A stretch of DNA of 64,000 bases from an uncultured Prevotella sp. (lineage in GTDB: Bacteria > Bacteroidota > Bacteroidia > Bacteroidales > Bacteroidaceae), in NCBI GenBank assembly GCA_905233425.1, contig CAJOEC010000004.1, forward strand, positions 1 to 64,000, in the 5' to 3' direction. The position numbers and the translations under genes are program-made. Under the pieces are notes generated by a model, which worked only from the letters and a program-made list of their open reading frames with translations, did not search any database and was not told the DNA's origin. Below are positions 18,506 to 28,684 of this stretch, one piece after another; position 1 is the stretch's first letter; the number at the start of each line of letters is the position of its first letter.

Positions 18506-19693
18506 ATGAAAGCCCGCATCTTAGCCTACTATCTCCCACAGTTCCACCCCATTCCCGAGAACGACCGCTTCTGGGGCAAGGGCTTCACTGAGTGGACCAA
18601 CGTGGCCAAGGCTCGGCCTCTGTTCCGTGGCCATTACCAGCCGCGTGTTCCCGCCGATCTGGGATTCTACGATCTGCGTATGCCCGAAGTGCGCGAACAG
18701 CAGGCTGATATGGCCCGTGACGCCGGGGTTGAGGGTTTCTGCTACTGGCACTACTGGTTTGGCAACGGACGGATGCTGCTCCAGAGGCCTTTCGAGGAGG
18801 TGCTGGCCAGCGGGAAACCCGACTTCCCCTTCTGCCTCTGCTGGGCCAACCACAGCTGGACCACGAAAACGTGGAACAAAGACTCACGCGCAGCACAGCC
18901 ACAGTCCCAAGCGCATCTCCGCCGTGGTACCGACACCATGATTGCCGAGCAGACATATCCTGGTGACGATGACCATCGCGCACATTTCTTCTACTGTCTG
19001 TCCGCTTTCCGCGACAAGCGCTATGTAACTGTCGACGGTATGCCCATTTTCGGCATCTACGAGCCTTTCGACCTTCCCAATGCCAGCCATTTCATGGACT
19101 TGTGGCGGCAGCTGGCCCGTGAGAACGGACTCAAAGGCGTGTATTTCTACGCCATCACCCGCTCGTCGAACTTCAACCGCTTCATGCCCGACGGAAGCGT
19201 GGGGCGCGTCATGCCAAATCTGAAAAGTGCCGCCGACGACTACCGTGCGATGCTCGACCAGGGCTACGACGCGCTGAACTCATACGGACAGGTGCGCGCT
19301 GAGATGGCCTATTATAATAAATATGTGAACCTGGGCCTTATCGCCTTGCGCAAGTATCTGCCGCTGATACCCTCCACACGTTTCAAATACCCTCGCCTGA
19401 TGAAAAACTATCTCGCCCCGGAGGACTCGTGGGAGAACATCTTCCCCACCGTTCTGCCACAGTGGGACCGAAGCCCTCGCGTGGGAAAGGCCGAAGGTGT
19501 CTATGTGGGTTCCACTCCCGACGCTTTCGAGAACCATCTGCGACAGGCTGTTGAGATGGTACAGAGCAAAGTCCCCGACCACCGTGTGCTGTTCCTGCGC
19601 TCATGGAATGAGTGGGCCGAAGGCAACTATGTGGAGCCAGACTTGCGCTACGGCCATGGGTTCCTTGAAGCGATAAAAAACGTTCTGAAATGA
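18506..19693 (+). CDS. Glycoside hydrolase family 99-like / WbsX-type protein
   Basis: AYYLPQFHPIPENDRFWGKGFTEWTNVAKARPLFRGHYQPRVP; RSWNEWAEGNYVEPD. Confidence 0.9.
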   Translation: MKARILAYYLPQFHPIPENDRFWGKGFTEWTNVAKARPLFRGHYQPRVPADLGFYDLRMPEVREQQADMARDAGVEGFCYWHYWFGNGRMLLQRPFEEVLASGKPDFPFCLCWANHSWTTKTWNKDSRAAQPQSQAHLRRGTDTMIAEQTYPGDDDHRAHFFYCLSAFRDKRYVTVDGMPIFGIYEPFDLPNASHFMDLWRQLARENGLKGVYFYAITRSSNFNRFMPDGSVGRVMPNLKSAADDYRAMLDQGYDALNSYGQVRAEMAYYNKYVNLGLIALRKYLPLIPSTRFKYPRLMKNYLAPEDSWENIFPTVLPQWDRSPRVGKAEGVYVGSTPDAFENHLRQAVEMVQSKVPDHRVLFLRSWNEWAEGNYVEPDLRYGHGFLEAIKNVLK

Positions 19694-20850
19694 AGACAGC
19701 TTATTTGGGGAAAGTGCAACTCTCGGATGTTGACCTGTCGTATTTGAACGAGGCGCAGCAGCTTCAGGACATCACATATTTCCTTGAAGTGAACCCTCGT
19801 TTCATGCAAGGACCGGCATACAACATTAAGAAGCTCTACCCTCACACTGGCATCTTCCGTGCAACAGAGGCATATCCCGAATTTGAACGATATTCAGGCT
19901 TTATCAACACAGACAAATTCTATGTAGTGAACACAACAGGGAGGCTGTGGGTCCTGAAATCGTTTTGGACACACATTCTCCTGACGTTTTTCCTGTTACG
20001 CCACAAGTTCAGTGTCATTCATCTTGTGTGGCCTCCCAACGTCTACGAAATAGCGCTTTACTTCCTGAGAAAGAGGATGGTGCTCACCGTCCACGACCCC
20101 TTTGTCCATACTGGTGCAGACTCTGTCATCGTAAGATTGAGGCGTAAGGTCGCTTTCTGTCTTGTGCCGCGACTCATTATTCTGAACAAGACACAGAGGC
20201 AGGAATTTCTGGAGCACTACGGTCTGAGGCCGGAACGCGTAACGGACAGCACCATGGGGTGCTACACCTATCTGCATACGGTTAAGCCTGATGCTTCCCC
20301 CGAAATGGGCAAGTATATCCTCTTTGCTGGGAAAATATCCCCCTACAAGGGACTTGACTATCTGCTGCCCGCAATGAAGGAAGTGCACAAAGCATGTCCC
20401 GACTGTCGCCTTGTAGTGGCTGGTAGCGGGAAATGGCATTTTGACATCTCTGATTACGAGCAGTTGCCGTACATAGAGATTCGCAACCGTTTCATACCCG
20501 AACAGGAACTTGTGGCGCTTATTGCCAATTCACAGTTCATGGTCTGCCCCTATACCGATGCCACACAGAGCGGTGTCGTCTTGTCGGCTTTTGCTTTTTG
20601 CAAGCCCGTGATTGCCACAAATGTGGGTGCGCTGCCAGAGATGGTTGCTGACCGCCGTCATGGCATGATTGTCAGGGAGAAAGACAGCGACACACTCGCA
20701 CAGGCAATAGTGTCGCTGTGGAGGAACGAGGAACTGCAGCAGCAGTTTTCAGAAAACATCAAGAGTGACTATTCTACAGGCGGAAAGTCGTGGGCTGCCA
20801 TAGCCCGACAAATGAGCACAGTCTACCGTGGTCTTCTAACAACGAATTAA
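19690..20850 (+). CDS. Glycosyltransferase family 4-like
   Basis: ILFAGKISPYKGLDYLLPAM, VCPYTDATQSGVVLSAFAFCKPVIATNVGALPEMV; 4-bp overlap with previous gene. Confidence 0.88.
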   Translation: MKTAYLGKVQLSDVDLSYLNEAQQLQDITYFLEVNPRFMQGPAYNIKKLYPHTGIFRATEAYPEFERYSGFINTDKFYVVNTTGRLWVLKSFWTHILLTFFLLRHKFSVIHLVWPPNVYEIALYFLRKRMVLTVHDPFVHTGADSVIVRLRRKVAFCLVPRLIILNKTQRQEFLEHYGLRPERVTDSTMGCYTYLHTVKPDASPEMGKYILFAGKISPYKGLDYLLPAMKEVHKACPDCRLVVAGSGKWHFDISDYEQLPYIEIRNRFIPEQELVALIANSQFMVCPYTDATQSGVVLSAFAFCKPVIATNVGALPEMVADRRHGMIVREKDSDTLAQAIVSLWRNEELQQQFSENIKSDYSTGGKSWAAIARQMSTVYRGLLTTN

Positions 20851-20916
20851 AACGAATTACACGAATTTCACTAATCATGTAATTCATGTAATTCGTGAAA
20901 TTCGTGTAATTCGTTG
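20841..20916. repeat. 9-bp (ACGAATTAN) repeat with perfect 21-bp inverted repeat
   Basis: AACGAATTACACGAATTTCAC (20851-20871) / GTGAAATTCGTGTAATTCGTT (20895-20915). Confidence 0.9.
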
Positions 20917-20961
20917 TTTATAAAATGGAGGGCAGTTGTAAAGTTTGTTAGTGTCAGTTCC

Positions 20962-22350
20962 TTAGAATTTGTAGTCGAGTCCCAGTCCGATGACGTGGTT
21001 CGTGCGGCTATAGTTGTCGCTGCCAGCTATTCCTGTGCCGAGGTAGTTTGTTGATTCCACCTTGTAGTCGCTGTAGAGCGAGCAGAAATAGCTGAAGTTG
21101 AGGCGCATCTTGTCGGTGAGGTTGACAGCTCCACCCAGTCCGATGCTGTAGCTGTCGCAAGCGAATGACGTGTTCTGCTGGTATGTGTCGGTGAGTCCGT
21201 AGTCGGTGCGCTGTCCGCCACAGGAGAGGGTTAACTTGTCGCAGACGTCCCACTCCACTCCAGCGAGGAACTCATGGGTGCCGTGCGAAAGTTCCTTCTG
21301 GCGGTCACCAGCCATCTTCGCGTTCTTATCATCGAAGAAGTGATACTCCAAGGCGGCGCGCACCTTCGGCGAAATTTCATACTGTGCGGCAATGGTGAGC
21401 AGAGAGGGCATGTCGTAGCGCGTCTCGGCGCCGTCCACGTAGGGGGCTGTCTTGGTGCCCAGCGCGGTGGCGATTGTCTGTAGCGTGGTGGGGTCCGATG
21501 CAGCCAGCATGGTCTGTAGCTTCTGACCCAGTGCGGCAGTCAGTTCGTTGGTCTCATTCTCGGTGCAGATGCGGGTGCGGAACTCATACTTCACACCCAC
21601 GGTGAGCGGTCCCTGATGGTAGTCAATGCCTACAATAGGTGCGAAGCCCCAGCCCTTCTGGTCTACGTCAAGCTGTAGCTTTGCCAGGTCGCCCAGCTGA
21701 GGGTGCTGGTCGGCTATGACATGGCCGCGGTAGTAGCCGTCGTAGTAGTTGGCACGCACGCCAACAGCTGCGGCAAGAAAGTCGGTAATCTTGTAGGTGA
21801 AGTTCAGCTGTCCTCCATAGATGTACTGCTTGCCCTTCATCTGCGAAGACAGTTTATACTGGTCGGGGGTGACCTGCTTGGCAGCGAGCATGGAGGCGAG
21901 CATTACATTGAACATGGGCACGCCCTCGTCGTATTTCACAAAACCTCCGCTTCCGACGATGCCAATCATCGTGGACAGTGCCCAGCGGTCTTTCTTGTAT
22001 GAGGCGAAGATTGCCGGTACGATGGGAGCCGAGGCCTTGCCCTCGAACTTGTGTGTCGCGTCTCCATACATGGCTTGCAGCAGCGGGTAGGTGGTCTCAA
22101 TGTCGCGGTTCTGCCAGGGCTTCTGGAAGTTCAGCGACAGCTGCCATCCCTCATGTCCCCATGCCATTCCGGCGGGGTTGCTGTAGGCTGCGTCAATCTC
22201 CGTGGTGGCGCCACGGGCAAACATACGGTCGAAGGCGATGTGGTAGTTGGTGTTGGTCATCAGTCCTCCGGCATTGGCGGGCATGGCGGCCAGCGACAAC
22301 AAACAAGCGGCTATCGGTAGGCCAAGTGTCAGTTTCTTTTTCATTTTCAT
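20962..22350 (-). CDS. OmpP1/FadL-family outer membrane transporter
   Basis: Signal peptide; ARGATTEIDAAYSNPAGMAWG; beta-barrel C-terminus ending in aromatic residue. Confidence 0.85.
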   Translation of the reverse strand: MKMKKKLTLGLPIAACLLSLAAMPANAGGLMTNTNYHIAFDRMFARGATTEIDAAYSNPAGMAWGHEGWQLSLNFQKPWQNRDIETTYPLLQAMYGDATHKFEGKASAPIVPAIFASYKKDRWALSTMIGIVGSGGFVKYDEGVPMFNVMLASMLAAKQVTPDQYKLSSQMKGKQYIYGGQLNFTYKITDFLAAAVGVRANYYDGYYRGHVIADQHPQLGDLAKLQLDVDQKGWGFAPIVGIDYHQGPLTVGVKYEFRTRICTENETNELTAALGQKLQTMLAASDPTTLQTIATALGTKTAPYVDGAETRYDMPSLLTIAAQYEISPKVRAALEYHFFDDKNAKMAGDRQKELSHGTHEFLAGVEWDVCDKLTLSCGGQRTDYGLTDTYQQNTSFACDSYSIGLGGAVNLTDKMRLNFSYFCSLYSDYKVESTNYLGTGIAGSDNYSRTNHVIGLGLDYKF

Positions 22351-22384
22351 TACGGTTTTGGTGTGATTATTTGTTGATTAACTT

Positions 22385-24757
22385 CTATGATCCAGCCATT
22401 ATGCTTATGACGCAGGAAATGTCGGCCACGTCGACAACTCCGTCGCCGTTGATGTCGGCAGCACCCGACGGAAAAGCATCTGGTACGGATGCTCCAGCCA
22501 TAATGTTGATGATTGCTGAAATGTCGGCCACGTCGACAGCACCGTCGCCATTCACATCACCCTCTATGTTGGTGTCGAGTTTGCCGTTGATGTAGTCCAC
22601 AAGACAGTAGCCTAAGTGTGGCGGCTGGTTGTAGGCCGTGTTCTGCCATGCCACGCCCATGCGGTAGGTGTGGTCGTGCATCAGTGTTGGTACGGCGTAT
22701 GTTGTTGGGACCCAGGTGGTGAAGAGCATCACCTGCGAGGAGTCTTTCTTGTTCCACATCACCAGTTCCTCGCGCCAGTCGCCCAGAATGTCGGCCTGCA
22801 GACATGGCGTTGCCTTGGTGTAGTTGGCTGTCTGCGCATAGTTGTAAGTCGCTGAGTAGAACGATATGACGTTGGTGAAACTCGAGCCGTTCCATTTCTG
22901 GATGACAGGCTCGGCATGCGAGGTCTGTGCCCATAAGTCGTCGTTGTACTTATATGAGCCGTCGAATAGCTGGTCTTGGCATGAGCCGTCCCAGTATATG
23001 CGGAAGTTCACCGAGCACGACTTCCCTATGGCCTGCTTGCCCGTCTCTGCCCACTTGGGGTAGCGCTCGTCGCTCGACCAGAACTGGTAGCCTCCCTTGT
23101 TGCTTATTAGTGCTGCCGCCATTCCTCGCCCGTTGTCGCTGCCTGCTGAGCCGCCATGCCAGATGATGCGGCCAGTGCGTGCGTTGTGCAAGTCCCATGA
23201 GCCGTGGGTGGCGTTAAGTTTCTCCTCATGTACGTCAAAAACATACAAATCGGCAGAGTCGGGAATCATCTTTCCAACATGCATGGCATCGCCGTGGCCG
23301 TACCCCGTGGCGTAGAGCAGCGTGCCGTCGTTGTTGAGTGCACCGGCACCCCATAGAATCTCGTCATAGCCGTCGCCGTCGACATCGGCCACCGAGAGGT
23401 TGTGGTTGCCGTTGGCATAGAGGGTGTTGCTGCCCACGATGCCGTCGGTGCTGTCTGTGCTTTTCACTCCGCCGGTGTTGGCGGGGGCTGTGCGCAGCGG
23501 TTTGCGCTGCAACACGTCGCCGTCGACAGTGAATGTCGGCCATGTCTGGCTCTCGTCAACGTTACGAGTGAACACCAGCGACTGTGTCGCCGTGGGTGAG
23601 GCATGGAGCCATTCCGTGTGCAGTCGCGTGCCGTCGAAGCTAACCGCCCAGACATAAGCCTTGGTATAGTAGCCACGGCAGAAGATGCCACAGGCCGGAC
23701 GGTCGGCACCGTTCACGTAGGCCACGGCTCCGAGGAACCGCTCCGAGCGTCCACCGTAGTTGTCGCCCCAGAAACCACTTGGGAAGTCGCTCACGTATCC
23801 CAGTTCCGAGCCACTCTCTGTCTGTGCCTTGTTCGTCTTTGGGTTTGTGCTGCCTGTCCCAGCTCTTCCGGGCAGATACCATGTGGTGTGGATGGCCTCG
23901 CCAGTCAGTCCGTTGAACACGGTCAGGTATTCGGGGCCTTTCAGTATGTGGCCATTGCTGTTGCGGTAGTCCGTGGTATTGTTGTGACCGAGAATGGTGG
24001 CATCGGTGGCGGCCAGGTTTACATAGCGGCCCTGGCCGTCCTTTGAACCCGTGGCAGTCTTGCACATCATCTCTGCGCGTCCGTCGCCGTCGAAGTCGTA
24101 GACCATGAACTGCGTGTAGTGTGCACCGTCGCGAATGTTCTGGCCAAGGTCTATTCGCCAGAGGAGTTCACTCTCAACTCCTAACTTATAACAGTCTATG
24201 TATGTGTTACCTGTGTAGCCTTTATTATAGCTGTTGTCCTGGGCGTGTGTAGACTCCCATTTAAGGAAAAGCTCGTACTTTCCGTCGCCGTCGACATCAC
24301 CTACCGACATGTCGTTGGGGTAGTAGGCGTAGGGCACATTGCTGCCGCCATCCCACGACTTGTGCACGCCTCCTGCCGGTCGGTCGAGCTGAAGCGTGAG
24401 AAATTTCTGCGGCCACGGCGTAACAGCCTTTGTAGTGTCTCGGGCTGTGCCACGCACTTTCGTAACCACGCGGTAGGTGGCTGTAGCACTACCCTTAGTG
24501 TCCTGATAGTTAGTCACTTTCAGGTCAGTGGCTAAAGGTTCACCATCACGCATGAGGTCGAAGGTTGTTGTGGCTTTGTTGTCGGTTCCAAGCAGTCGCC
24601 AACTGACAAAGTTGTTTGTGCCAGAAGTGTTTGTCGGCACAACCACCAATCCACGGTCAAGATGCTCCATCTGGCTACGAGGGGTAATCTGGCCGATTAT
24701 TGGCAAGACTACTGTCAGGGCAACTGTCAGCGGGAAAGTATGTCGTATGCGCAGCAT
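22385..24757 (-). CDS. Rhamnogalacturonan lyase (PL11-like) with C-terminal dockerin-like repeats
   Basis: RPAGGVHKSWDGGSNVPYAYYPNDMSVGDVDGDGKYELFLKWES; tail GDVNGDGAVDVADISAIINIMAG...DINGDGVVDVADISCVISIMAG. Confidence 0.87.
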   Translation of the reverse strand: MLRIRHTFPLTVALTVVLPIIGQITPRSQMEHLDRGLVVVPTNTSGTNNFVSWRLLGTDNKATTTFDLMRDGEPLATDLKVTNYQDTKGSATATYRVVTKVRGTARDTTKAVTPWPQKFLTLQLDRPAGGVHKSWDGGSNVPYAYYPNDMSVGDVDGDGKYELFLKWESTHAQDNSYNKGYTGNTYIDCYKLGVESELLWRIDLGQNIRDGAHYTQFMVYDFDGDGRAEMMCKTATGSKDGQGRYVNLAATDATILGHNNTTDYRNSNGHILKGPEYLTVFNGLTGEAIHTTWYLPGRAGTGSTNPKTNKAQTESGSELGYVSDFPSGFWGDNYGGRSERFLGAVAYVNGADRPACGIFCRGYYTKAYVWAVSFDGTRLHTEWLHASPTATQSLVFTRNVDESQTWPTFTVDGDVLQRKPLRTAPANTGGVKSTDSTDGIVGSNTLYANGNHNLSVADVDGDGYDEILWGAGALNNDGTLLYATGYGHGDAMHVGKMIPDSADLYVFDVHEEKLNATHGSWDLHNARTGRIIWHGGSAGSDNGRGMAAALISNKGGYQFWSSDERYPKWAETGKQAIGKSCSVNFRIYWDGSCQDQLFDGSYKYNDDLWAQTSHAEPVIQKWNGSSFTNVISFYSATYNYAQTANYTKATPCLQADILGDWREELVMWNKKDSSQVMLFTTWVPTTYAVPTLMHDHTYRMGVAWQNTAYNQPPHLGYCLVDYINGKLDTNIEGDVNGDGAVDVADISAIINIMAGASVPDAFPSGAADINGDGVVDVADISCVISIMAGS

Positions 24758-24796
24758 TTATGGTAAATTATAGGCAATTACATGTCACAAGAAGAG

Positions 24797-26236
24797 TTAT
24801 TGGAAATCGTAAACCACCTGCATGAGACGCTTGCCAAGCTGGTCGGCCTCCTCCATGGTTTGCGCCTCGCTATAGACGCGTATGATAGGCTCGGTGTTCG
24901 ACTTGCGCAGATGTACCCACATCGTCGGGAAGTCGATTTTCACTCCGTCGATGTCGTTCACCACTGCGTCTGGGTCTTTTGCAAACATCTCCTTCACCTT
25001 CACGAGGATGGCATCGACATCGGTCTCAGGTGTGAGGTCTATGCGGTTCTTGGCTATTTGATAGTTTGGGAAAGTGGCGCGAAGCTCGCTTGCCGTACAT
25101 CCTTTCTGAGCGAGACTTGAAAGGAAGAGGGCGATGCCAACGAGTGCGTCGCGGCCGTAGTGGCTCTCAGGATAGATGACTCCTCCGTTGCCCTCGCCGC
25201 CGATGACGGCTCCCACCTCTTTCATCTTGGTGGTGACGTTCACTTCGCCTACGGCAGCTGCATAATAGTGTCCTTCGTATTTCTCAGTCACATCGCGCAG
25301 GGCTCGTGTCGACGACAGGTTCGACACCGTGGCGTGTGCGCAGGCGCTTGATCCGAGGACATAATCGGCAACAGAGACCAGCGTGTACTCCTCGCCGAAC
25401 ATCTTGCCGTCCTCACAGATGAAGGCCAGACGGTCAACATCGGGGTCGACGACAATGCCCAGGTCGAAGCCTTTCTTCTTGCGTTTTGAGGAGAAAGTCC
25501 CGGCTGTGTTCTGGCGCATTTTCTCCATGATGCCGCCGAGGTTCTTCTCAAGCGGTTCGGGGTTGTGGGCGAATTGTCCTGTGCACTCGCCGTTGAGTAT
25601 CTCGTAGTCCACGCCAAGGGCCTTGAACAGCTCTGGCAGGATTATGCCGCCCACGCTGTTGATGGTGTCGGCACAGACACGGAACTTACGATTGCGTATG
25701 GCCTCAGTGTCGACCAGACGCAGGTCGAGAACCGACTGTACGTGATGTCGGTCCATGCTGACGTCGGTGACGACGCGGCCCAGCTGCTCCACAGGTGCAT
25801 AGTTGAAGTCTTCGGCCTCTGCGATGCGCAGCACCTCGGCACCGTCGGCAGCTGTCAGGAACTCGCCCTCGCTGTTGAGCAGCTTCAGAGCGTTCCATTG
25901 TGTGGGGTTGTGGCTGGCGGTGATGATGATGCCGCCGTCGGCTCTGTGGTAGATTACAGCCAGCTCGGTGGTCGGCGTTGATGCCAGGCCGATGTCGATG
26001 ACCTCGCAGCCCATGCCAACGAGTGTGCCGCAGACCACGTCGCGTACCATGGGGCCGCTGATGCGACCGTCGCGGCCAACCACAATCCTAAGGGATGAAG
26101 AATCGCTTCCCTTTCCATTTTTAATGAATGTGGCGTATGCCGTAGTGAATTTTACGATGTCTAATGGGTTTAGCGTGTCGCCTGTGCGTCCGCCGATGGT
26201 TCCGCGTATGCCGGAAATAGATTTGATGAGTGTCAT
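24797..26236 (-). CDS. glmM: Phosphoglucosamine mutase (phosphohexomutase family)
   Basis: IITASHNPTQWNALKLLN, VDPDVDRLAFICEDG, GGEGNGGVIYP. Confidence 0.9.
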   Translation of the reverse strand: MTLIKSISGIRGTIGGRTGDTLNPLDIVKFTTAYATFIKNGKGSDSSSLRIVVGRDGRISGPMVRDVVCGTLVGMGCEVIDIGLASTPTTELAVIYHRADGGIIITASHNPTQWNALKLLNSEGEFLTAADGAEVLRIAEAEDFNYAPVEQLGRVVTDVSMDRHHVQSVLDLRLVDTEAIRNRKFRVCADTINSVGGIILPELFKALGVDYEILNGECTGQFAHNPEPLEKNLGGIMEKMRQNTAGTFSSKRKKKGFDLGIVVDPDVDRLAFICEDGKMFGEEYTLVSVADYVLGSSACAHATVSNLSSTRALRDVTEKYEGHYYAAAVGEVNVTTKMKEVGAVIGGEGNGGVIYPESHYGRDALVGIALFLSSLAQKGCTASELRATFPNYQIAKNRIDLTPETDVDAILVKVKEMFAKDPDAVVNDIDGVKIDFPTMWVHLRKSNTEPIIRVYSEAQTMEEADQLGKRLMQVVYDFQ

Positions 26237-26877
26237 ATATCTGTTAGTCTTTGAAATGTTAATTCATAATAGTAGGCATAGACCTTGCTTGTGGCCACAG
26301 CATGACCCTGCGAGTGGGGCACTATGAGCTTCACCTTCGCTATCTGGTCGTCGGCAGAGTGTGGCCGTCCCACTTTGATGTAGGGGAATGGCGTGAGCAG
26401 ACCATTAGGCACTGTTGCGGTTGCGTTGTACGAACTGGCGTATGCACTGTACCATCTGCCCGAGGTGAACGCCCCGGAATAGGTGGAACCACTGCGGGTG
26501 ATTGTCATGTAGTCGGGTTCGAAGGCCGACAGGTCGTTGAATATGGCCAGAGTGTCCTGCACACATTGTTCATAGAATCTCACCAACAGCACCGTGCTCT
26601 CTCCGTCGGCGATAGGCTTGCCACATCCCTTGCGCACAATCTGCATGTAGACGCCACTGTTTTCGAGGTAGACGTATTCGTTACGTTCCACGTTGGTAGT
26701 GCTGTCCTGGCTGTGGAACTGCGCCTCGCTGATGACCACTATCGACGAGTCGGCGATGAACTGGTTGATGGCATCGCGCTCCTTGTCCTTCTTCTCACCG
26801 TATGTCTCATAGTCGTTGCACGACAGTATAGTTGCCATACTTGCCACGGCTATGAGCATTGTCACGATTTGTCTCAT
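26233..26877 (-). CDS. DUF4827-like lipoprotein
   Basis: Lipobox SMATILSC; 4-bp overlap with glmM; family call from recall only. Confidence 0.65.
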   Translation of the reverse strand: MRQIVTMLIAVASMATILSCNDYETYGEKKDKERDAINQFIADSSIVVISEAQFHSQDSTTNVERNEYVYLENSGVYMQIVRKGCGKPIADGESTVLLVRFYEQCVQDTLAIFNDLSAFEPDYMTITRSGSTYSGAFTSGRWYSAYASSYNATATVPNGLLTPFPYIKVGRPHSADDQIAKVKLIVPHSQGHAVATSKVYAYYYELTFQRLTDI

Positions 26878-27043
26878 AATACATTAATATATATACAATA
26901 TTCTTTTTTGCGGGGCAAAGGTACTAAAAATCATCGTAATATGGCCTTCTATGACATTGAATTATTGTTAAACGAGGGAAAAGCCTTGGCTGTTTTGCGC
27001 TTTTTCCGTAAATTTGCCTTCCAAAAGTATAAGTTTTAACTTT

Positions 27044-27099
27044 AAACTCTAATCACTAATCACTAAACTCTAATCACTAAACTCTAAACACTAAACTAT
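27044..27099. repeat. Heptanucleotide array, 8 exact 7-mers before the flotillin start
   Basis: aaactct aatcact aatcact aaactct aatcact aaactct aaacact aaactat, t, ATG. Confidence 0.92.
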
Positions 27100-27100
27100 T

Positions 27101-28606
27101 ATGGATCCACAACTCATTATTGTAATCGCTGCCGCAGTACTCGTACTGCTTGTGTTTATCTTCATCGCCTACGTTAAGGCACCGCCCTCGTTTGCCTACA
27201 TCATTTCCGGCCTGTCGAAGGAACCCCGCGTGCTCATCGGCTCAGGCGGTTTCCGCATCCCATTCTTCGAGCGCCTCGACAAGGTCTACTTAGGCCAGAT
27301 CACCGTAGACATCAAGACCGAGGAGAGCGTCCCCACCAACGACTTCATCAACGTCGACGTGGATGCCGTGGCTAAGATACGTGTCACGCCCAACAGCGAC
27401 GGCACGCGCTTGGCTGCCAAGAACTTCCTCAACATGCTGCCCAACGAGATAGCCGAGCAGTTGCAGGACTCGCTGCAGGGTAACATGCGTGAAATCATAG
27501 GCACACTCGACCTCCGCTCGCTCAACACCGACCGCGACGGATTCTCCGATCAGGTGATGACCAAGGCACAGCCCGACATGGCAAAGCTGGGCATAGAAAT
27601 CATCTCGTGCAACATCCAGAATGTCACCGATCGCGAGGGACTCATCAAGGATCTTGGTGCCGACAACACGGCTAAGATAAAGAAGGATGCCGCCATCAAC
27701 CGTGCCGTTGCTGAGCGTGACGTGAAGATAGAGGTGTCGAAGGCTGACAAGGATGCCAACGACGCCCGTGTCGATGCCGACACAGCCATTGCCGTGAAGA
27801 ACAACGACCTGGCTCTGCGCCGTGCAGCCCTGAAGAAGGAGGCAGACACAGCACAGGCCGATGCCGATGCCGCATACGCCATACAGCAGCAGGAGCAGCA
27901 GAAGACCATCAACATCAAGACCGTCGAGGCCGAGATTGAGAAGACAAAACGCGAACAGATTCTCTCGAAGGAGCAGATTGAGATTAAGCAGAACCAGCTG
28001 GCCGCCGAGATTGAGAAGCGTGCCGATGCCGACAAGTACAAGGTGGAGCGCGATGCTGCCGCCGAGCTGGAGCAGCGCAAGCGCGTGGCCGAGGCACAGA
28101 AGTACGAGGCAGAGCAGCGTGCACTGGCACAGAATGCCGAGTCAGACGCCGTGCGCTACCGACTGGAGCAGGAGGCCATAGGTATCAAGGCAAAGGGCGA
28201 GGCCGAGGCATACGCCATACAGAAGAAGGGCGAGGCCGAGGCACTGGCCATGGACAAGAAGGCCGAGGCATACAAGAAGTACAACAACGCCGCCGTCATG
28301 CAGATGATGATTGAGGTGCTGCCCCAGGTCGTCGAGAACGTGGCAAAGCCCATAGCCGCCATAAAGGACGTGCATGTCTACAGCGGCGGGCAGGACACAG
28401 GTGCCGGCGTGGCTTCCATGAGCGGCGGAGTGCCAGTGGCAATAAAGCAGGCCTTCGACGTGCTGAAGAGCGCGACAGGCGTCGACATGGCCGACATAAT
28501 GCGTGCAGGAACCATCGATGCAAAGGTGAACCGCAACGTCAATATTGCCGCCGATTTGAATTCCGCAGACCTTGCCGTCGATTTGAAATCCACTAAAGAT
28601 TCTTAA
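27101..28606 (+). CDS. Flotillin/SPFH-domain membrane protein
   Basis: N-terminal TM segment, SPFH region, long EA-rich coiled coil (AEAYAIQKKGEAEALAMDKKAEAYKKYNNAA). Confidence 0.92.
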   Translation: MDPQLIIVIAAAVLVLLVFIFIAYVKAPPSFAYIISGLSKEPRVLIGSGGFRIPFFERLDKVYLGQITVDIKTEESVPTNDFINVDVDAVAKIRVTPNSDGTRLAAKNFLNMLPNEIAEQLQDSLQGNMREIIGTLDLRSLNTDRDGFSDQVMTKAQPDMAKLGIEIISCNIQNVTDREGLIKDLGADNTAKIKKDAAINRAVAERDVKIEVSKADKDANDARVDADTAIAVKNNDLALRRAALKKEADTAQADADAAYAIQQQEQQKTINIKTVEAEIEKTKREQILSKEQIEIKQNQLAAEIEKRADADKYKVERDAAAELEQRKRVAEAQKYEAEQRALAQNAESDAVRYRLEQEAIGIKAKGEAEAYAIQKKGEAEALAMDKKAEAYKKYNNAAVMQMMIEVLPQVVENVAKPIAAIKDVHVYSGGQDTGAGVASMSGGVPVAIKQAFDVLKSATGVDMADIMRAGTIDAKVNRNVNIAADLNSADLAVDLKSTKDS

Positions 28607-28684
28607 ATAGTTTTTTCATTTCGGCTTTATTTATTATCTTTGCAACGTGATTTCTGAAATCCCTAATTATTAAATCGATAACTA

